This document shows, piece by piece, positions 10,209 through 21,843 of a DNA stretch of 64,000 nt (positions are counted from its first letter, which is position 1; each line of letters opens with the position of its first letter). The notes beneath the pieces are model-generated. The model did not search any database and was not told the DNA's origin. It worked only from the letters and a program-made list of their open reading frames with translations. A program made the position numbers and the translations under genes. The stretch comes from Leucobacter denitrificans. GTDB taxonomy: Bacteria; Actinomycetota; Actinomycetes; Actinomycetales; Microbacteriaceae. The stretch spans positions 310,001-374,000 of the forward strand of contig NZ_CP060716.1 in NCBI RefSeq assembly GCF_014396385.1, read 5' to 3'.

Positions 10209-11449
10209 GTGCCAAGCGCACTTCCTGAAGGGGACCCTGCTCCGGCAGATGGCGCTCTGCCCTTGAGCGTGGTTTCTGGGGCAGGCCAACGGGGGTTCGG
10301 CGTATACGTGCACGTCCCATACTGTCGCGTGCGCTGTGGCTACTGCGACTTCAACACCTACACCGCGAGCGAACTGGGCGGCGGTGCGAGCCAGGCAGGG
10401 TACGCCAGGGAAGCGGCAGCGGAACTGAGTTTCGGGGCAAAGACGATGCGTGAAGTCGGCCTCCCCGAGCGCAAAGTCTCAACCGTGTTCTTTGGGGGAG
10501 GTACCCCTACACTTCTGCCAGCTACCGATTTGAGCTTTATTTTGGGCCGGATCAAAGAAGAGTGGGGGCTTGAGAATGACGCTGAGGTAACAACCGAGGC
10601 GAATCCAGACTCAGTTGACGAGGAGTACCTGCGCACACTCGCCGATGCAGGGTTTACTCGAGTGAGTTTTGGAATGCAGTCGGCTGTTCCTCACGTGCTT
10701 CGCGTGCTCGATCGAACGCACACTCCCGAACGGGTTCCACTCGTCGTCGAGTGGGCGCGAAATGTTGGCCTCCAGGTGAGCCTCGACCTCATTTACGGTA
10801 CGCCGGGGGAATCGCTCGCCGACTGGGAACAATCGATCGACGCCGCGCTGGCGTGCGAGCCGGACCATATTTCTGCGTACGCGCTCATTGTCGAAAGTGG
10901 CACGAAGCTCGCGGCTCAGATACGCCGCGGTGAGATCGCGGAGCCAGACGACGATCTACACGCAGAGATGTATGAGCTCGCAGACCGTAAGTTCGGTGCT
11001 GCTGGGTTTGAGTGGTACGAGATTAGCAATTGGTCTCGGTCGCTGTCGACGAGGTCTCGGCACAACTTGGCGTATTGGACCGGCGAGGATTGGTGGGGTG
11101 CGGGCCCCGGCGCGCACAGCCACATTGGGGGCTTCGCTGGTGGAATGTAAAGCATCCTCGTGCGTACTCTGAGCGGATCGCCGCGGGCGTGTCTCCGGCG
11201 CATGCCCGAGAGGAGCTCAGCGAGTACGCACAGCACAGTGAACGAGTGCTGCTTGAGACTCGTATTGTTGACGGGCTAGCAATTGAGGTGCTCGATGATA
11301 CCGAACGCGAGGCGGTACCCTCATTGATCGCTGACGGCCTCATTGATGGGCGTGCCGCGCTGGGGAGCAGCGGATCCACACCGCGTATCGTGCCCACGCT
11401 TCGCGGCAGGCTACTCGCCGACACGGTAATCAACAGAATCCTGCGTTAG
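10209..11449 (+). pseudogene. hemW: Radical SAM heme chaperone HemW, frameshifted
   Basis: HemW (oxygen-independent coproporphyrinogen oxidase-like) is a radical SAM protein that binds and delivers heme. The first part has the CxxxCxxC cluster motif CRVRCGYCDF and GGGTPTLL, and runs to GAGPGAHSHIGG, where the frame goes into a stop at 11148-11150. The expected continuation RWWNVKHPRAYSERIAAG resumes one frame over and ends at TAG 11447-11449. Adding one G to the run of five Gs at 11127-11131 restores a single protein of about 413 codons. This is either a homopolymer sequencing error or a genuine lesion. The GTG start at 10209 is 2 nt after the previous gene. Confidence 0.9.
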
Positions 11450-11450
11450 A

Positions 11451-11477
11451 CTGGCACTCATTGTGTTCGAGTGCCAA
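11451..11477 (+). promoter_or_regulatory. CIRCE operator (HrcA-binding site)
   Basis: CTGGCACTC, a 9-nt spacer ATTGTGTTC, then GAGTGCCAA. This matches the CIRCE consensus TTAGCACTC-N9-GAGTGCTAA, with symmetrical changes in the outer bases so that the arms still pair perfectly. It lies 15 bp before hrcA, so hrcA and dnaJ are probably autoregulated by HrcA and heat-inducible. Confidence 0.88.
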
Positions 11478-11491
11478 TCGGGAGGTGCGTG

Positions 11492-12523
11492 ATGGTTTCG
11501 GAGCGCAGTCTCGCGGTGCTCCATGCGATTGTGAGTGACTTTGTCGCCTCGAATGAGCCGGTCGGCTCTAAGTCGATTGTCGAGCGACACAGTTTTGGTG
11601 TCTCAGCGGCTACGATCCGCAACGATATGGCATTGCTCGAAGAAGACGACCTGATCGCGCAGACCCATACTTCGTCGGGCCGCGTGCCCACCGATAAGGG
11701 ATACCGGCTCTACGTCGACACTCTTGCGCGCCTGCGCCCGCTTTCTTCTGCGCAACGCACCGCGATCGAGCGGTTCCTCGGCGAATCCAGCGATCTTGAC
11801 GATGTGATGGCCAGAACAGTTCGCTTGCTGTCTCAGCTCACCAATCAGGTCGCTGTGGTGCAGTACCCCTCATTGCGTGGCACAGCGGTTCGACACATAG
11901 ATCTCGTCACTCTCGGTGAAAATAGGGTGCTTTCTGTCTTGATTCTTGGCAATGGGGTGGTCGAACAGCAGGCCGCGACGCTCCCTGCCGCGCGGGTTAC
12001 AGAGGCGTGGGTCAGTGGTCTTCGTGACAGAATCGCTGGTGCTGTAATTGGGCTCGATATTGACAGTGCGGATCGAGCAATTGCAGACCTCGCTGAAAGC
12101 CTGGATTCATGGGCGTCTGCCGAAGACACCAGTCTGATTTTGAGTGTTCTAGAGGTAGTGACGGGCCAGTTGCGGGCTAACCGCAGTGACCGCATGGCTG
12201 TAGCTGGCGCTGCAAATCTCACGAGACCGGGCGAATTCACGGGCTCTCTGCCCGCGGTGCTTGCGGCAATTGAAGAGCAGGTTACCCTTCTCAAACTGTT
12301 TGACGAGCTCGTTCAAGACGAACGTGAGATCGCGGCATCTATTGGCCGTGAGAATGAGGCGTATGGGCTTTCGAGCACCTCAATTCTCGCGACAAACTAT
12401 GAAGAGCAGGGTTCGTCACGCGTCGGCGTGATCGGTCCGCTCCGAATGGACTACGCAGGGAATATCTCAACTGTCCGCGCAGTTGCGAGATACCTCAGCA
12501 AACTTTTGGGCGAGACTGGTTAA
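11492..12523 (+). CDS. hrcA: Heat-inducible transcriptional repressor HrcA
   Basis: Repressor that binds CIRCE and is regulated through chaperonin availability. About 343 aa: N-terminal winged helix ([20 protein letters not shown], then [20 protein letters not shown] and [17 protein letters not shown]), followed by the GAF-like dimerisation region, with the C-terminal [20 protein letters not shown] typical of HrcA. ATG 11492 has GGAGG six nt upstream; GTG 11489 is in frame but too close to it. The gene follows a CIRCE site and precedes dnaJ. Confidence 0.96.
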   Translation: MVSERSLAVLHAIVSDFVASNEPVGSKSIVERHSFGVSAATIRNDMALLEEDDLIAQTHTSSGRVPTDKGYRLYVDTLARLRPLSSAQRTAIERFLGESSDLDDVMARTVRLLSQLTNQVAVVQYPSLRGTAVRHIDLVTLGENRVLSVLILGNGVVEQQAATLPAARVTEAWVSGLRDRIAGAVIGLDIDSADRAIADLAESLDSWASAEDTSLILSVLEVVTGQLRANRSDRMAVAGAANLTRPGEFTGSLPAVLAAIEEQVTLLKLFDELVQDEREIAASIGRENEAYGLSSTSILATNYEEQGSSRVGVIGPLRMDYAGNISTVRAVARYLSKLLGETG

Positions 12524-12581
12524 GACCGGTGTTTCGATCCACAACCCACTGAAATTTACTGAAATACCTAGGAGTACCACC

Positions 12582-13679
12582 GTGGCAGATCACTACGAGA
12601 CGCTCGGCGTTTCACGCGAAGCGAGCCTCGAAGAGATCAAGAAGTCGTATCGCAAGCTCGCGAGGCAACTGCACCCAGATGTGAACCCGAGCGAAGAGGC
12701 CGCAGAGCGATTCAAAGACGTGACGCATGCCTACGATGTGCTTAGCGACCCAGAACAGCGGCAGCGCTATGACATGGGCGGCGGGCAAGCCGGCGGCATG
12801 GGTGGCTTCGGCGACATCTTCGAGACATTCTTTGGTGGTGGCGGCTTCGGTGGCGCATCACGGGGACCAAGGTCGCGGCACGAGCGTGGCGAAGACGCTC
12901 TCATCCGAGTGGATGTGAAGCTCGAAGAAGTGGTCTTCGGAGTGCAGCGCGAGGTCTCCATCAATACTGCGGTTCTGTGCGGTACTTGCGAGGGGAGCGG
13001 CTGCCAGCCCGGCACGCACCCCGTGAACTGTGACGTGTGCCGTGGCCAGGGTCAGGTGCAGCGGGAGGTTCGCTCGCTGTTCGGCAATGTCGTTACGATG
13101 CACCCGTGCGGCAGCTGCCAAGGCTACGGCTCGGTCATCGAGACTCCTTGCACGCAGTGCGCGGGCAAGGGTCGTGTGCGTGAGCGGCGCAGCCTGAAGG
13201 TGGATATTCCTTCGGGCATCGATACCGGTACCCGCATGCAGATGCGCGGAGGCGGCGAAGTTGGGCCGTTTGGTGGGCCCAATGGCGACCTGTTCATTGA
13301 GTTCCGCGTTGAGCACGATGACACCTTCAGTAGAGACGGTAATGACCTCCTCAGCACAATTAAGGTATCGATGACCGATGCGATACTCGGTACCGAAGTC
13401 GAGCTTGATTCGCTCGACGGCAAGGTTTCCGTTGAGATTCCGGCAGGCACACAGCCGGGCGACCTCATTTCGATCAAAGGCCGCGGCATTCAGGGGCTTC
13501 GCACGAACACCCGAGGCGACCTGAAAATCGCGATGCAGGTAGTCACACCTACCAAGCTCTCTGGCAAGGAGCGCGCGCTCATTGAGCAACTGGCACAGCT
13601 TCGCTCAGATGACGCGCCTCACTTCGGTGAATTCAAGCAGAGCTTCTTCGGCAAGCTCCGTGATCGTTTCTTCGGATAG
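12582..13679 (+). CDS. dnaJ: Molecular chaperone DnaJ
   Basis: Hsp40 co-chaperone that stimulates DnaK ATPase. 365 aa from GTG 12582 ([10 protein letters not shown]), with AGGAG 7 nt upstream. The J domain has the HPD motif ([12 protein letters not shown]), then a G/F region ([20 protein letters not shown]), and four zinc-binding repeats of CxxCxGxG type ([32 protein letters not shown]). The C-terminal substrate-binding domains end in [11 protein letters not shown]. It is the DnaJ2 type paired with hrcA. No dnaK or grpE lies nearby. Confidence 0.96.
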   Translation: MADHYETLGVSREASLEEIKKSYRKLARQLHPDVNPSEEAAERFKDVTHAYDVLSDPEQRQRYDMGGGQAGGMGGFGDIFETFFGGGGFGGASRGPRSRHERGEDALIRVDVKLEEVVFGVQREVSINTAVLCGTCEGSGCQPGTHPVNCDVCRGQGQVQREVRSLFGNVVTMHPCGSCQGYGSVIETPCTQCAGKGRVRERRSLKVDIPSGIDTGTRMQMRGGGEVGPFGGPNGDLFIEFRVEHDDTFSRDGNDLLSTIKVSMTDAILGTEVELDSLDGKVSVEIPAGTQPGDLISIKGRGIQGLRTNTRGDLKIAMQVVTPTKLSGKERALIEQLAQLRSDDAPHFGEFKQSFFGKLRDRFFG

Positions 13680-13682
13680 CCA

Positions 13683-14420
13683 ATGGCAAATATGTACCTC
13701 GATGAGTCGCTCGTCGGGGCCGCTGTGGGCGACGAGATCACCGTCACCGGAGATGAAGGTCGACACGCTGTTCGCGTGAGTCGGCTGCGAGTGGGGGAGC
13801 AGACGCTCATTGGCAATGGTCATGGGCTGATGGTCACTGGCGGCGTGAGCCAGATCGATCGCGACCGGTTCACGGTGCGCGTTGAGGCAGTGAGAAATAC
13901 AACGAAACCCACTCCGGGTGTGTATCTCGTGCAAGCTCTCGCGAAGGGTGACCGCGACGATCGCGCAATAGAGCAAGCAACCGAATTCGGTGTCGATGGC
14001 GTCATTCCCTGGCAATCAGATCGCTCGGTATCTCGCTGGGAAGGCGAGAAGGCGGCCAAAGGAGTGGCGAAGTGGTCTCGAATTGCCCGTGAAGCATCCA
14101 AACAATCAATGCGAGGGTGGATCCCAGAGGTTCGTGAACTCACCACGCTTGATGAGCTCTGCTTGCTGGCACAACATGCTCACCTCCTCGTCCTCCACCC
14201 GCGCGGTGAGCGCCGATTGAGCGAGTGGGCCCGCGAACTGCATCTGGAACAAGATATCTACCTGGTCGTTGGGCCAGAGGGCGGTCTCAGCGACCGAGAG
14301 CTCGAGAAACTCGCGGAGGCCGGTGCACACACACTTCTGCTCGGTGAAACTGTGCTGCGCACGTCCTCGGCCGGTCCCGCAGCACTTGCCGTACTCAATA
14401 CCCAGCTTGGTCGCTGGTAG
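13683..14420 (+). CDS. rsmE: 16S rRNA (uracil(1498)-N(3))-methyltransferase
   Basis: SPOUT-fold methyltransferase that makes m3U1498 in 16S rRNA. 245 aa: N-terminal PUA-like part (GRHAVRVSRLRVGEQTLIGN), the segment LVQALAKGDRDDRAIEQATE, and the knotted SAM-binding motifs LVVGPEGGLSDRELEKL and LLLGETVLRTSSAGPAALAV. It starts 3 nt after dnaJ in the common dnaJ-rsmE-HIT order. Confidence 0.94.
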   Translation: MANMYLDESLVGAAVGDEITVTGDEGRHAVRVSRLRVGEQTLIGNGHGLMVTGGVSQIDRDRFTVRVEAVRNTTKPTPGVYLVQALAKGDRDDRAIEQATEFGVDGVIPWQSDRSVSRWEGEKAAKGVAKWSRIAREASKQSMRGWIPEVRELTTLDELCLLAQHAHLLVLHPRGERRLSEWARELHLEQDIYLVVGPEGGLSDRELEKLAEAGAHTLLLGETVLRTSSAGPAALAVLNTQLGRW

Positions 14421-14421
14421 G

Positions 14422-14427
14422 TAGACT
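14422..14427 (+). promoter_or_regulatory. Candidate leaderless promoter of the HIT gene
   Basis: TAGACT at 14422-14427 followed by exactly 6 nt and ATG 14434. No good -35 is visible. The spacing matches the other leaderless starts in this window. Confidence 0.4.
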
Positions 14428-14433
14428 GAGTGC

Positions 14434-14781
14434 ATGGCTGAAGAGACCGTGTTTAGCAAGATCGTGTCGGGCGAGATCCCAGTAGAAAAGCTCGCTGAAA
14501 CCGAGCGCGTTATTGCGTTCCCAGACATCAACCCGCAAGCACCCGTGCATGTGCTCGTTGTTCCGAAGACTTCGGAGTACCAAAATGTGACTGAGCTCGC
14601 TGCTGGAGACCCGAGCCTGCTCGCAGAGATGGTTGAGGTTGCGAAAGGCATCGCTGCTGAGCACGCAAACGGTGAATTTAGGCTTATTTTCAATAATGGT
14701 GCAAGTGCTGGACAGACTATTTTCCACGTCCACGCGCACGTAATCGCAAACCTTGAGGAGCGGTCACTTCTTGGATTCTGA
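14434..14781 (+). CDS. Histidine triad (HIT) family nucleotide-binding protein
   Basis: 115-aa HINT-type purine nucleotide phosphoramidase. It opens with the family-typical [11 protein letters not shown] and [15 protein letters not shown], and ends with the catalytic triad motif HVHAHVI near residues 101-107. The length is normal. The stop lies 11 bp inside the start region of phoH, so the two are coupled. Confidence 0.94.
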   Translation: MAEETVFSKIVSGEIPVEKLAETERVIAFPDINPQAPVHVLVVPKTSEYQNVTELAAGDPSLLAEMVEVAKGIAAEHANGEFRLIFNNGASAGQTIFHVHAHVIANLEERSLLGF

Positions 14782-15796
14782 ACCGGGCAAATCCTCTACT
14801 TCACCAGAGGCTGAGCTACAGCGAACTGTGACACTCAGCGGAGTTGAGTTGTCTTCCTTTTTAGGGCATCGTGAGCAGTTGCTTACTGAGCTTGAAGCCG
14901 CTCATCCCGGGGTGAGTTTTCTTGTGCGCGGCGAGGTGCTCACCATCAGAGGTGAGGTACATGCAGTACGCGCCGCTGAAGAGGTCGTTCGCGAAACCCT
15001 TGAGCTTGCCCGTCGCAGCGGCTCAGTCTCAGAAACCGATGTTCGTTCAATCTCTCGTATGGTTCGCGAAGGTAATGGCCCCAGAGCTGCGGTGACCTTG
15101 AGCGAGCCAATTCTGACGGTTCGTGGAAGTGCTGTGAGACCGCAGACTCAGGGCCAACGAGATTATGTTGACGCGATTGAACAAAACACGGTGGTGTTTG
15201 GAATCGGGCCCGCTGGCACAGGTAAGACTTATTTGGCGATGGCAAAAGCGGTGCAGGCACTGCAGCGCCGAGAGGTATCGAAGATCGTGCTCACTAGGCC
15301 CGCTGTTGAGGCTGGCGAACGACTTGGGTATCTTCCTGGCAGCCTCGAAGAGAAGATCGATCCTTACTTGAGGCCCCTCTTTGATGCTGTTGGGTCGATG
15401 ATGGATCAAGATCTGGTTCCTCGACTCTTAGCGAACGGCACGATCGAGGTTGCTCCGCTTGCCTACATGCGCGGGCGAACGCTCAATGAGGCATTCATTG
15501 TGCTCGACGAGGCGCAGAATACGACCCCTGAGCAGATGAAGATGTTCCTCACCAGACTCGGGTACGGGTCGAAGATGGTCGTCACGGGTGACCTCACACA
15601 GGTTGATCTGCCGTCGAAGCTCAGCGGTCTGCGCGTGGTGAGCCGAATCCTGAGGAATGTCGAGGACATCCATTTTCAAGAGCTCACTGCTGATGACATC
15701 GTGAGACACAGCCTTGTCGGTCGCATCGTCGATGCCTATGCGGCATTTGACGAAGAACAACACAGAGAAAGACTGAGCGATGAGCGTAGAGATTAA
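14771..15796 (+). CDS. phoH: PhoH family ATPase
   Basis: About 341 aa. The N-terminal KH-like part ([21 protein letters not shown]) precedes the PhoH ATPase with Walker [17 protein letters not shown], Walker [20 protein letters not shown] and [10 protein letters not shown]. The family is linked to RNA metabolism and pairs with YbeY. The start is uncertain: TTG 14771, TTG 14753 and GTG 14828 are all in frame. TTG 14771 is chosen because GAGGAG lies at 14755-14760. It overlaps ybeY by 17 bp. Confidence 0.93.
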   Translation: MDSEPGKSSTSPEAELQRTVTLSGVELSSFLGHREQLLTELEAAHPGVSFLVRGEVLTIRGEVHAVRAAEEVVRETLELARRSGSVSETDVRSISRMVREGNGPRAAVTLSEPILTVRGSAVRPQTQGQRDYVDAIEQNTVVFGIGPAGTGKTYLAMAKAVQALQRREVSKIVLTRPAVEAGERLGYLPGSLEEKIDPYLRPLFDAVGSMMDQDLVPRLLANGTIEVAPLAYMRGRTLNEAFIVLDEAQNTTPEQMKMFLTRLGYGSKMVVTGDLTQVDLPSKLSGLRVVSRILRNVEDIHFQELTADDIVRHSLVGRIVDAYAAFDEEQHRERLSDERRD

Positions 15797-16241
15797 TAAC
15801 GAGTCAGGAATCGCAGTAGATGAGGCTCGACTGCAGCGCCTCGCAAGCTTTGTGCTTGAGTCGATGTTCGTTCACGCAGACACAGAGCTGAGTCTCATGT
15901 TCGTTGACGAAGCGGCGATCGAGCAGTTGCATGTGCAGTGGATGGATGAGCCGGGTGCAACCGATGTGCTGAGCTTTCCAATGGACGAGCTACGACCTGG
16001 TCGTCCCGATGCGAAGACCCCTGCCGGTTTGCTCGGAGACATCGTGGTGTGCCCCCAGGTTGCTGAATACCAAGCAGAAGCTGCGGGGCACAGCCTTGAA
16101 CAGGAGATCACGGTGCTCGTGGTTCACGGCATGCTCCACCTGTTGGGATTTGACCATGGCACACCTGATGAAGAGGCAGAGATGTTTGGGTTGCAGCGCG
16201 ATCTTGTGCTCGCATTCAGTACTCGAGAACGGACGAAGTAG
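15780..16241 (+). CDS. ybeY: Endoribonuclease YbeY / rRNA maturation factor
   Basis: Zinc metalloprotein needed for 16S rRNA 3'-end maturation and ribosome quality control. 153 aa, with the signature [11 protein letters not shown] (three zinc-ligand histidines) near residue 117 and the preceding [12 protein letters not shown]. It overlaps phoH upstream and abuts the next gene with no gap. Confidence 0.95.
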   Translation: MSVEINNESGIAVDEARLQRLASFVLESMFVHADTELSLMFVDEAAIEQLHVQWMDEPGATDVLSFPMDELRPGRPDAKTPAGLLGDIVVCPQVAEYQAEAAGHSLEQEITVLVVHGMLHLLGFDHGTPDEEAEMFGLQRDLVLAFSTRERTK

Positions 16242-17159
16242 GTGGGCAGTCAACCTGACGGACCTGGGCAACCACTCATTGTCCGCGTGGCGACCTCTGT
16301 GCGCCGTATCGCAGATCGGGTGGCCCTCGGTAGGGGGCAAGTGAGAGACGAGCAGCAGTTGCTCGATGTGGTGGATCAGGCTGCAGAACTCGCACTGCTC
16401 GAAGAAGATGACCGTGACTATATTCACTCGATTGTTGAGTTTGGCGACAAGTTCGCACGTGAGGTGATGGTGCCTCGCACTGACATGGTGACGGTTAACT
16501 CCGATGTTTCCGTGAGAGAAGCGCTTGAGGTGCTCCTAAATTCACGACATTCGCGCGTACCAGTAATTGGTGAAGATGCTGATGAGGTGCTTGGCGTTGT
16601 GTACTTGCGTGATGCGAGCAGCTTCGTTTTGAGGCGATCGAACGAGGCAGACGAGTCCACGGTGACGCGCATCATGAAGCCGGCCATGTTCGTGCCCGAG
16701 GTGCAACGCGCCGATCGTTTGCTGCGTCAAATGCAGCAGGAATCGAACCACCTGGCACTCGTTGTCGACGAATACGGCGGAACTTCCGGCCTCGTGACGC
16801 TCGAAGACCTTATTGAAGAGGTCCTTGGCGACATCAGCGATGAACACGACCGCGAGACGAGCGACGTCATTCGTGAAGCAGATGACGTCTATCTTGTCAG
16901 CGCGCGGCTATCCATTGATGACCTCGGTGAATTATTCGACGTTGATCTCGATGACGAAGAGGTCGACACTGTCGGTGGCCTCTTTGCAAAATGGTTAGGG
17001 CGGCTCCCCGAGGTCGGTGACGTGGTTACGGGTGAGGGGATAGGCCTCGAGGCGGTTGAAATTGAGCGTCGGAGGCAGCGTCTCATCTCGGCTCGAGCGC
17101 GGCGAGTGGATCCGCTCACTGGTGAAATTAGGTTACCGATGTTGGGAGATGAAGAGTGA
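16242..17159 (+). CDS. CBS-domain/CorC-type transporter-associated protein lacking DUF21
   Basis: 305 aa. Two CBS domains ([20 protein letters not shown] and [20 protein letters not shown]) are followed by the CorC/HlyC C-terminal domain ([40 protein letters not shown]). Actinobacterial homologues before era are usually about 430 aa with an N-terminal DUF21 membrane domain. Here there is no membrane segment, and ybeY ends immediately before the GTG, so this is a soluble CorC-like form. The role is probably regulation of metal or Mg/Co transport (family inference). It overlaps era by 4 bp (GTGA). Confidence 0.88.
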   Translation: MGSQPDGPGQPLIVRVATSVRRIADRVALGRGQVRDEQQLLDVVDQAAELALLEEDDRDYIHSIVEFGDKFAREVMVPRTDMVTVNSDVSVREALEVLLNSRHSRVPVIGEDADEVLGVVYLRDASSFVLRRSNEADESTVTRIMKPAMFVPEVQRADRLLRQMQQESNHLALVVDEYGGTSGLVTLEDLIEEVLGDISDEHDRETSDVIREADDVYLVSARLSIDDLGELFDVDLDDEEVDTVGGLFAKWLGRLPEVGDVVTGEGIGLEAVEIERRRQRLISARARRVDPLTGEIRLPMLGDEE

Positions 17160-18073
17160 ACGAAACAGCACCTGAATTTCGTGCGGGATTCGTCTCGTTC
17201 GTCGGGCGACCAAACGTGGGAAAGTCGACGCTCACGAATGCTCTAGTTGGCGAGAAAATCGCAATCACGAGCCCGAAACCACAAACTACACGGCGTGCGA
17301 TTCGCGGCATCGCGCACCGGCCAAGCGGCCAATTAATCATTGTCGACACCCCGGGAATTCATCGGCCACGAACGTTGCTTGGGGAGCGGCTGAATGCGCT
17401 CGTAGAGGCGACGCTCGGCGACGTAGACGTGATCGGGTTTTGTGTCCCAGCAAATGAAAAGCTCGGACCGGGTGACCGATTCATCAATGACCGTCTCGAT
17501 GATTTTCCGCGAGCGAAGAAAGTCGCGATTCTCACGAAGGTCGACGAATCATCCAAATCTGAGATCTTCGAGCAATTGACGCGACTCAGCACGCTTCGCG
17601 AGTGGGACGCGGTAGTGCCGGTCTCATCTGTTACTCGTGAGCAGCTCGACGTGTTGAGCGACGAGTTGTTGAATCTTATGCCTGTGTCACCGCCGCTCTA
17701 TGAGCCAGCAACAATCACAGATGAGGGTGACGACGAGCGCATCGCTGAACTCATTCGCGAGGCAGCCCTTCGTGAGGCTCGAGAGGAATTGCCGCACTCG
17801 CTCGCTGCTACCGTCGACGATCGTGAGGAACGAGAGCCCGAAGGCGAAGGTGAACTCGGACTCCTGGAGATCTACGCGTCGCTGTACGTCGAGCGTGATA
17901 GCCAGAAGGGAATTGTGATCGGCAAAGGCGGGTCGCGTTTACGTCAAATTGGCGAAGACGCGAGGAAGGAAATCGAAGCTCTTCTGGGGCGCCGCGTCTA
18001 CCTCTCGCTCCGAGTGAAAGTGCTCAAAGAGTGGCAACGCGATCCCAAATCGCTCGGCAAACTCGGCTTCTAG
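17156..18073 (+). CDS. era: GTPase Era
   Basis: Essential GTPase that binds 16S rRNA in 30S assembly. 305 aa. G1 is GRPNVGKST, G3 is DTPGIHRP and G4 is TKVD. The C-terminal KH domain shows VIGKGGSRLRQIGEDARKEI. The GTG start overlaps the upstream stop. The stop TAG (18071-18073) shares the palindrome CTAG with the convergent DUF2207 gene's stop. Confidence 0.96.
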   Translation: MNETAPEFRAGFVSFVGRPNVGKSTLTNALVGEKIAITSPKPQTTRRAIRGIAHRPSGQLIIVDTPGIHRPRTLLGERLNALVEATLGDVDVIGFCVPANEKLGPGDRFINDRLDDFPRAKKVAILTKVDESSKSEIFEQLTRLSTLREWDAVVPVSSVTREQLDVLSDELLNLMPVSPPLYEPATITDEGDDERIAELIREAALREAREELPHSLAATVDDREEREPEGEGELGLLEIYASLYVERDSQKGIVIGKGGSRLRQIGEDARKEIEALLGRRVYLSLRVKVLKEWQRDPKSLGKLGF

Positions 18074-19854
18074 CGTCCGCCCGAGAATCCGCCGCCTCCG
18101 CCACCACCAGCGAATCCACCCCCGGTTGACCCACCGGCGCTGCTCGAGGTGTAACTCGCCGAGGAGTTCAGTGAACTCGTGAACTGGGAGAGCGTCGACG
18201 GTAGAGCCGCGATGCCGCTCGCTGCTAATCCTGGGTACCAGTACGGTACATAATTTGGATCTGTGGCTTGGTAAGTCGTCTTCAGAACTTCGGTCCACTC
18301 TTTTTCCAAGCCGAAGAGCATGGCATAGGGCAGTAGTTTCTCGTACAGGTGGATCACGTTCACAGATCCATCACTTCTGCGCTCGGCTCCACTGTAGGAC
18401 TGCAACATTTGAATTCGATCCGCCTCTGCGACACGAATGAACATGCGCACACCTTCAAGATACTCGCGAGTCTCTGCGCCTAACCTGGTGTGGGCCCTGT
18501 GCCTGACGAGGGAAATAATTGCGCATATCGCGATGACAATGCAGGCAAGCAGGCAGAGAGCAGGAATCTCTGGGTTTCGAAGCGCGAGCCCGATGAAAGC
18601 GAAAGCCGCGAGTAGGGCAGCGATTCCGAGCGACACCCAGGCAAGTACACGCGCCGCAGGTACAGCGATTTGTTCGATGTAGCCTCGCTCCGAAGCAGCT
18701 GACTTTCCTTCGGCCTCGAGTTCACTCATCGAGCTTGCGAACGCTTCGTCTTCGCTGGGAAGTTCCACTGCGTCTCCCGGGTCAGCTCCTGGAATGAGCG
18801 TCTCGAGGGCGGACTTATCGAGTGGATCAGCAACTTTTGACGTGTCTACCGCACGTACTACCGGCCCAGATGCACCGTCTTCTAGGCGGATCGCACCACC
18901 TACCGCGAGGTGAACGATCTGAGCCGCAATGGTCGATCCACGTGTACCTGTAGCGATGTGGGCAGCAAGTAGCGGCGGGAGTGAAGTGGGGACATCATAT
19001 TGAGCGATGATCGTACCGCGCGCAGTTTTGCGCTTTCGTTTCGTCTGCCCGAGCACGATGACACTCGCAAGCCCTGTTGAGAGCCCGGCCCCACCAATAA
19101 TGAGTGGCACGACGTCAAGGGTGAAGTTTGGAAGTCGCTGCGATGGCTGGACAACTGTGCCTGACTCTAGTCCGATCGCAACAGTTACCCCTTCTTGTGG
19201 CTCGAGGGGCACAGTAGAAATTGTCAGCGGATCGGCTTCTGAGCCGCTGCCCGATAGGGAACACTCTTCTGTGCTCTGCGCTTGACCGATGTAGCAGCGA
19301 GCGTCTGAATTGAGAGAGTCAGCGAGCTCTGGGCCAAAACTGATTTCTGCGCTGAACTCCTTGACCGGCTGGAGATGTTCGAAATCCATGAGGTCCCAGT
19401 AGAACTCGTCTGCGGTTCCGTCCTCGCGTGCCAGTATGACGTCGCTCAGCGTATAACTGATCACAAAAACCTGAAGCCCATGCAAGTATGAGTCGTCACC
19501 CACTAAGACCGCTCGGAATCCATCCTCGTCTTCTATTTCGAAAGGAACGGGTTCGCCAGCGCCGTTCGTGACAGTGAAGTCATGCGGGTTGGTAGAAGCA
19601 CCCTCATAGTCGATCGGCAAACCGCGCACTATGCCGCGATTCTGGTCAAAGTCAGGAAATCTGGGAGTGACTGTCTCTGTCACATGTGCGATTGCCCGGC
19701 CATTGATGTCAGCGTCAATGTTGTACTCGACATGCCAGCTGTCGTAACTGAAGTCACTAGTGTCTGCTTGTGCCGGTGCCGCAGTGAACAACGTCATTGA
19801 ACCCAGCATCAATGCCGCACACCCGAACAGTCCTCGCAACAGGAGTTTTCGCAT
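18070..19854 (-). CDS. DUF2207 domain-containing membrane protein
   Basis: About 594 aa. A signal peptide (LLLRGLFGCAALMLGSM, cleavage near APAQA) precedes a DUF2207 extracellular domain (YDSWHVEYNIDADINGRAIA). Membrane segments lie near VVPLIIGGAGLSTGLASVIV, ARVLAWVSLGIAALLAAFAF and ALCLLACIVIAICAIISLV. The C-terminus is a Gly/Ser-rich tail ending in GGFSGGR. The function of the family is not established. An in-frame GTG at 19860 could be the start, since TAGCGT on the minus strand sits 6 nt before it. Divergent from leuA and convergent with era. Confidence 0.85.
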   Translation of the reverse strand: MRKLLLRGLFGCAALMLGSMTLFTAAPAQADTSDFSYDSWHVEYNIDADINGRAIAHVTETVTPRFPDFDQNRGIVRGLPIDYEGASTNPHDFTVTNGAGEPVPFEIEDEDGFRAVLVGDDSYLHGLQVFVISYTLSDVILAREDGTADEFYWDLMDFEHLQPVKEFSAEISFGPELADSLNSDARCYIGQAQSTEECSLSGSGSEADPLTISTVPLEPQEGVTVAIGLESGTVVQPSQRLPNFTLDVVPLIIGGAGLSTGLASVIVLGQTKRKRKTARGTIIAQYDVPTSLPPLLAAHIATGTRGSTIAAQIVHLAVGGAIRLEDGASGPVVRAVDTSKVADPLDKSALETLIPGADPGDAVELPSEDEAFASSMSELEAEGKSAASERGYIEQIAVPAARVLAWVSLGIAALLAAFAFIGLALRNPEIPALCLLACIVIAICAIISLVRHRAHTRLGAETREYLEGVRMFIRVAEADRIQMLQSYSGAERRSDGSVNVIHLYEKLLPYAMLFGLEKEWTEVLKTTYQATDPNYVPYWYPGLAASGIAALPSTLSQFTSSLNSSASYTSSSAGGSTGGGFAGGGGGGGFSGGR

Positions 19855-19876
19855 ATGCACCAGGCTACGCTAAACT
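19848..19876 (+). promoter_or_regulatory. leuA leader promoter
   Basis: TTCGCA (19848-19853), a 17-nt spacer, TAAACT (19871-19876), then 6 nt to the ATG of the leader peptide. A minus-strand TAGCGT (19867-19872) for the divergent DUF2207 gene overlaps this -10 by 2 bp, so the two promoters should exclude each other. Confidence 0.55.
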
Positions 19877-19911
19877 TATCGCATGCTGTTCGGCTCGCTT
19901 CTCCTTAGCTG

Positions 19912-21772
<1,861 letters not shown>

Positions 21773-21774
21773 AT

Positions 21775-21790
21775 TCGCACATTTGTTCGA
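21775..21790 (+). promoter_or_regulatory. Candidate LexA (SOS) box upstream of ruvAB
   Basis: TCGCACATTTGTTCGA differs by one base from the dyad TCGAAC-N4-GTTCGA used by LexA in actinobacteria. It lies 2 bp after the leuA stop and 53 bp before ruvA. ruvAB are classic SOS genes. The leuA terminator lies between box and gene, so promoter position needs mapping. Confidence 0.55.
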
Positions 21791-21800
21791 ATGGGCGGAG

Positions 21801-21840
21801 TGGCGCGGCGGTGAAATTTACCGCCGCGCCATAGTCTTTA
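21801..21840 (+). terminator. Terminator after leuA
   Basis: TGGCGCGGCGGT (21801-21812), loop GAAATTT, ACCGCCGCGCCA (21820-21831): a perfect 12-bp GC-rich stem followed by ATAGTCTTT. The tail also contains TAGTCT (21832-21837), exactly 6 nt before the ruvA GTG, a candidate -10. Confidence 0.8.
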
Positions 21841-21843
21841 GGT

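Noticed and set aside
12858-13589. 243-codon open frame antisense to dnaJ
   Set aside because: Arises from dnaJ codon bias; the four zinc repeats in the sense frame prove dnaJ is the gene.
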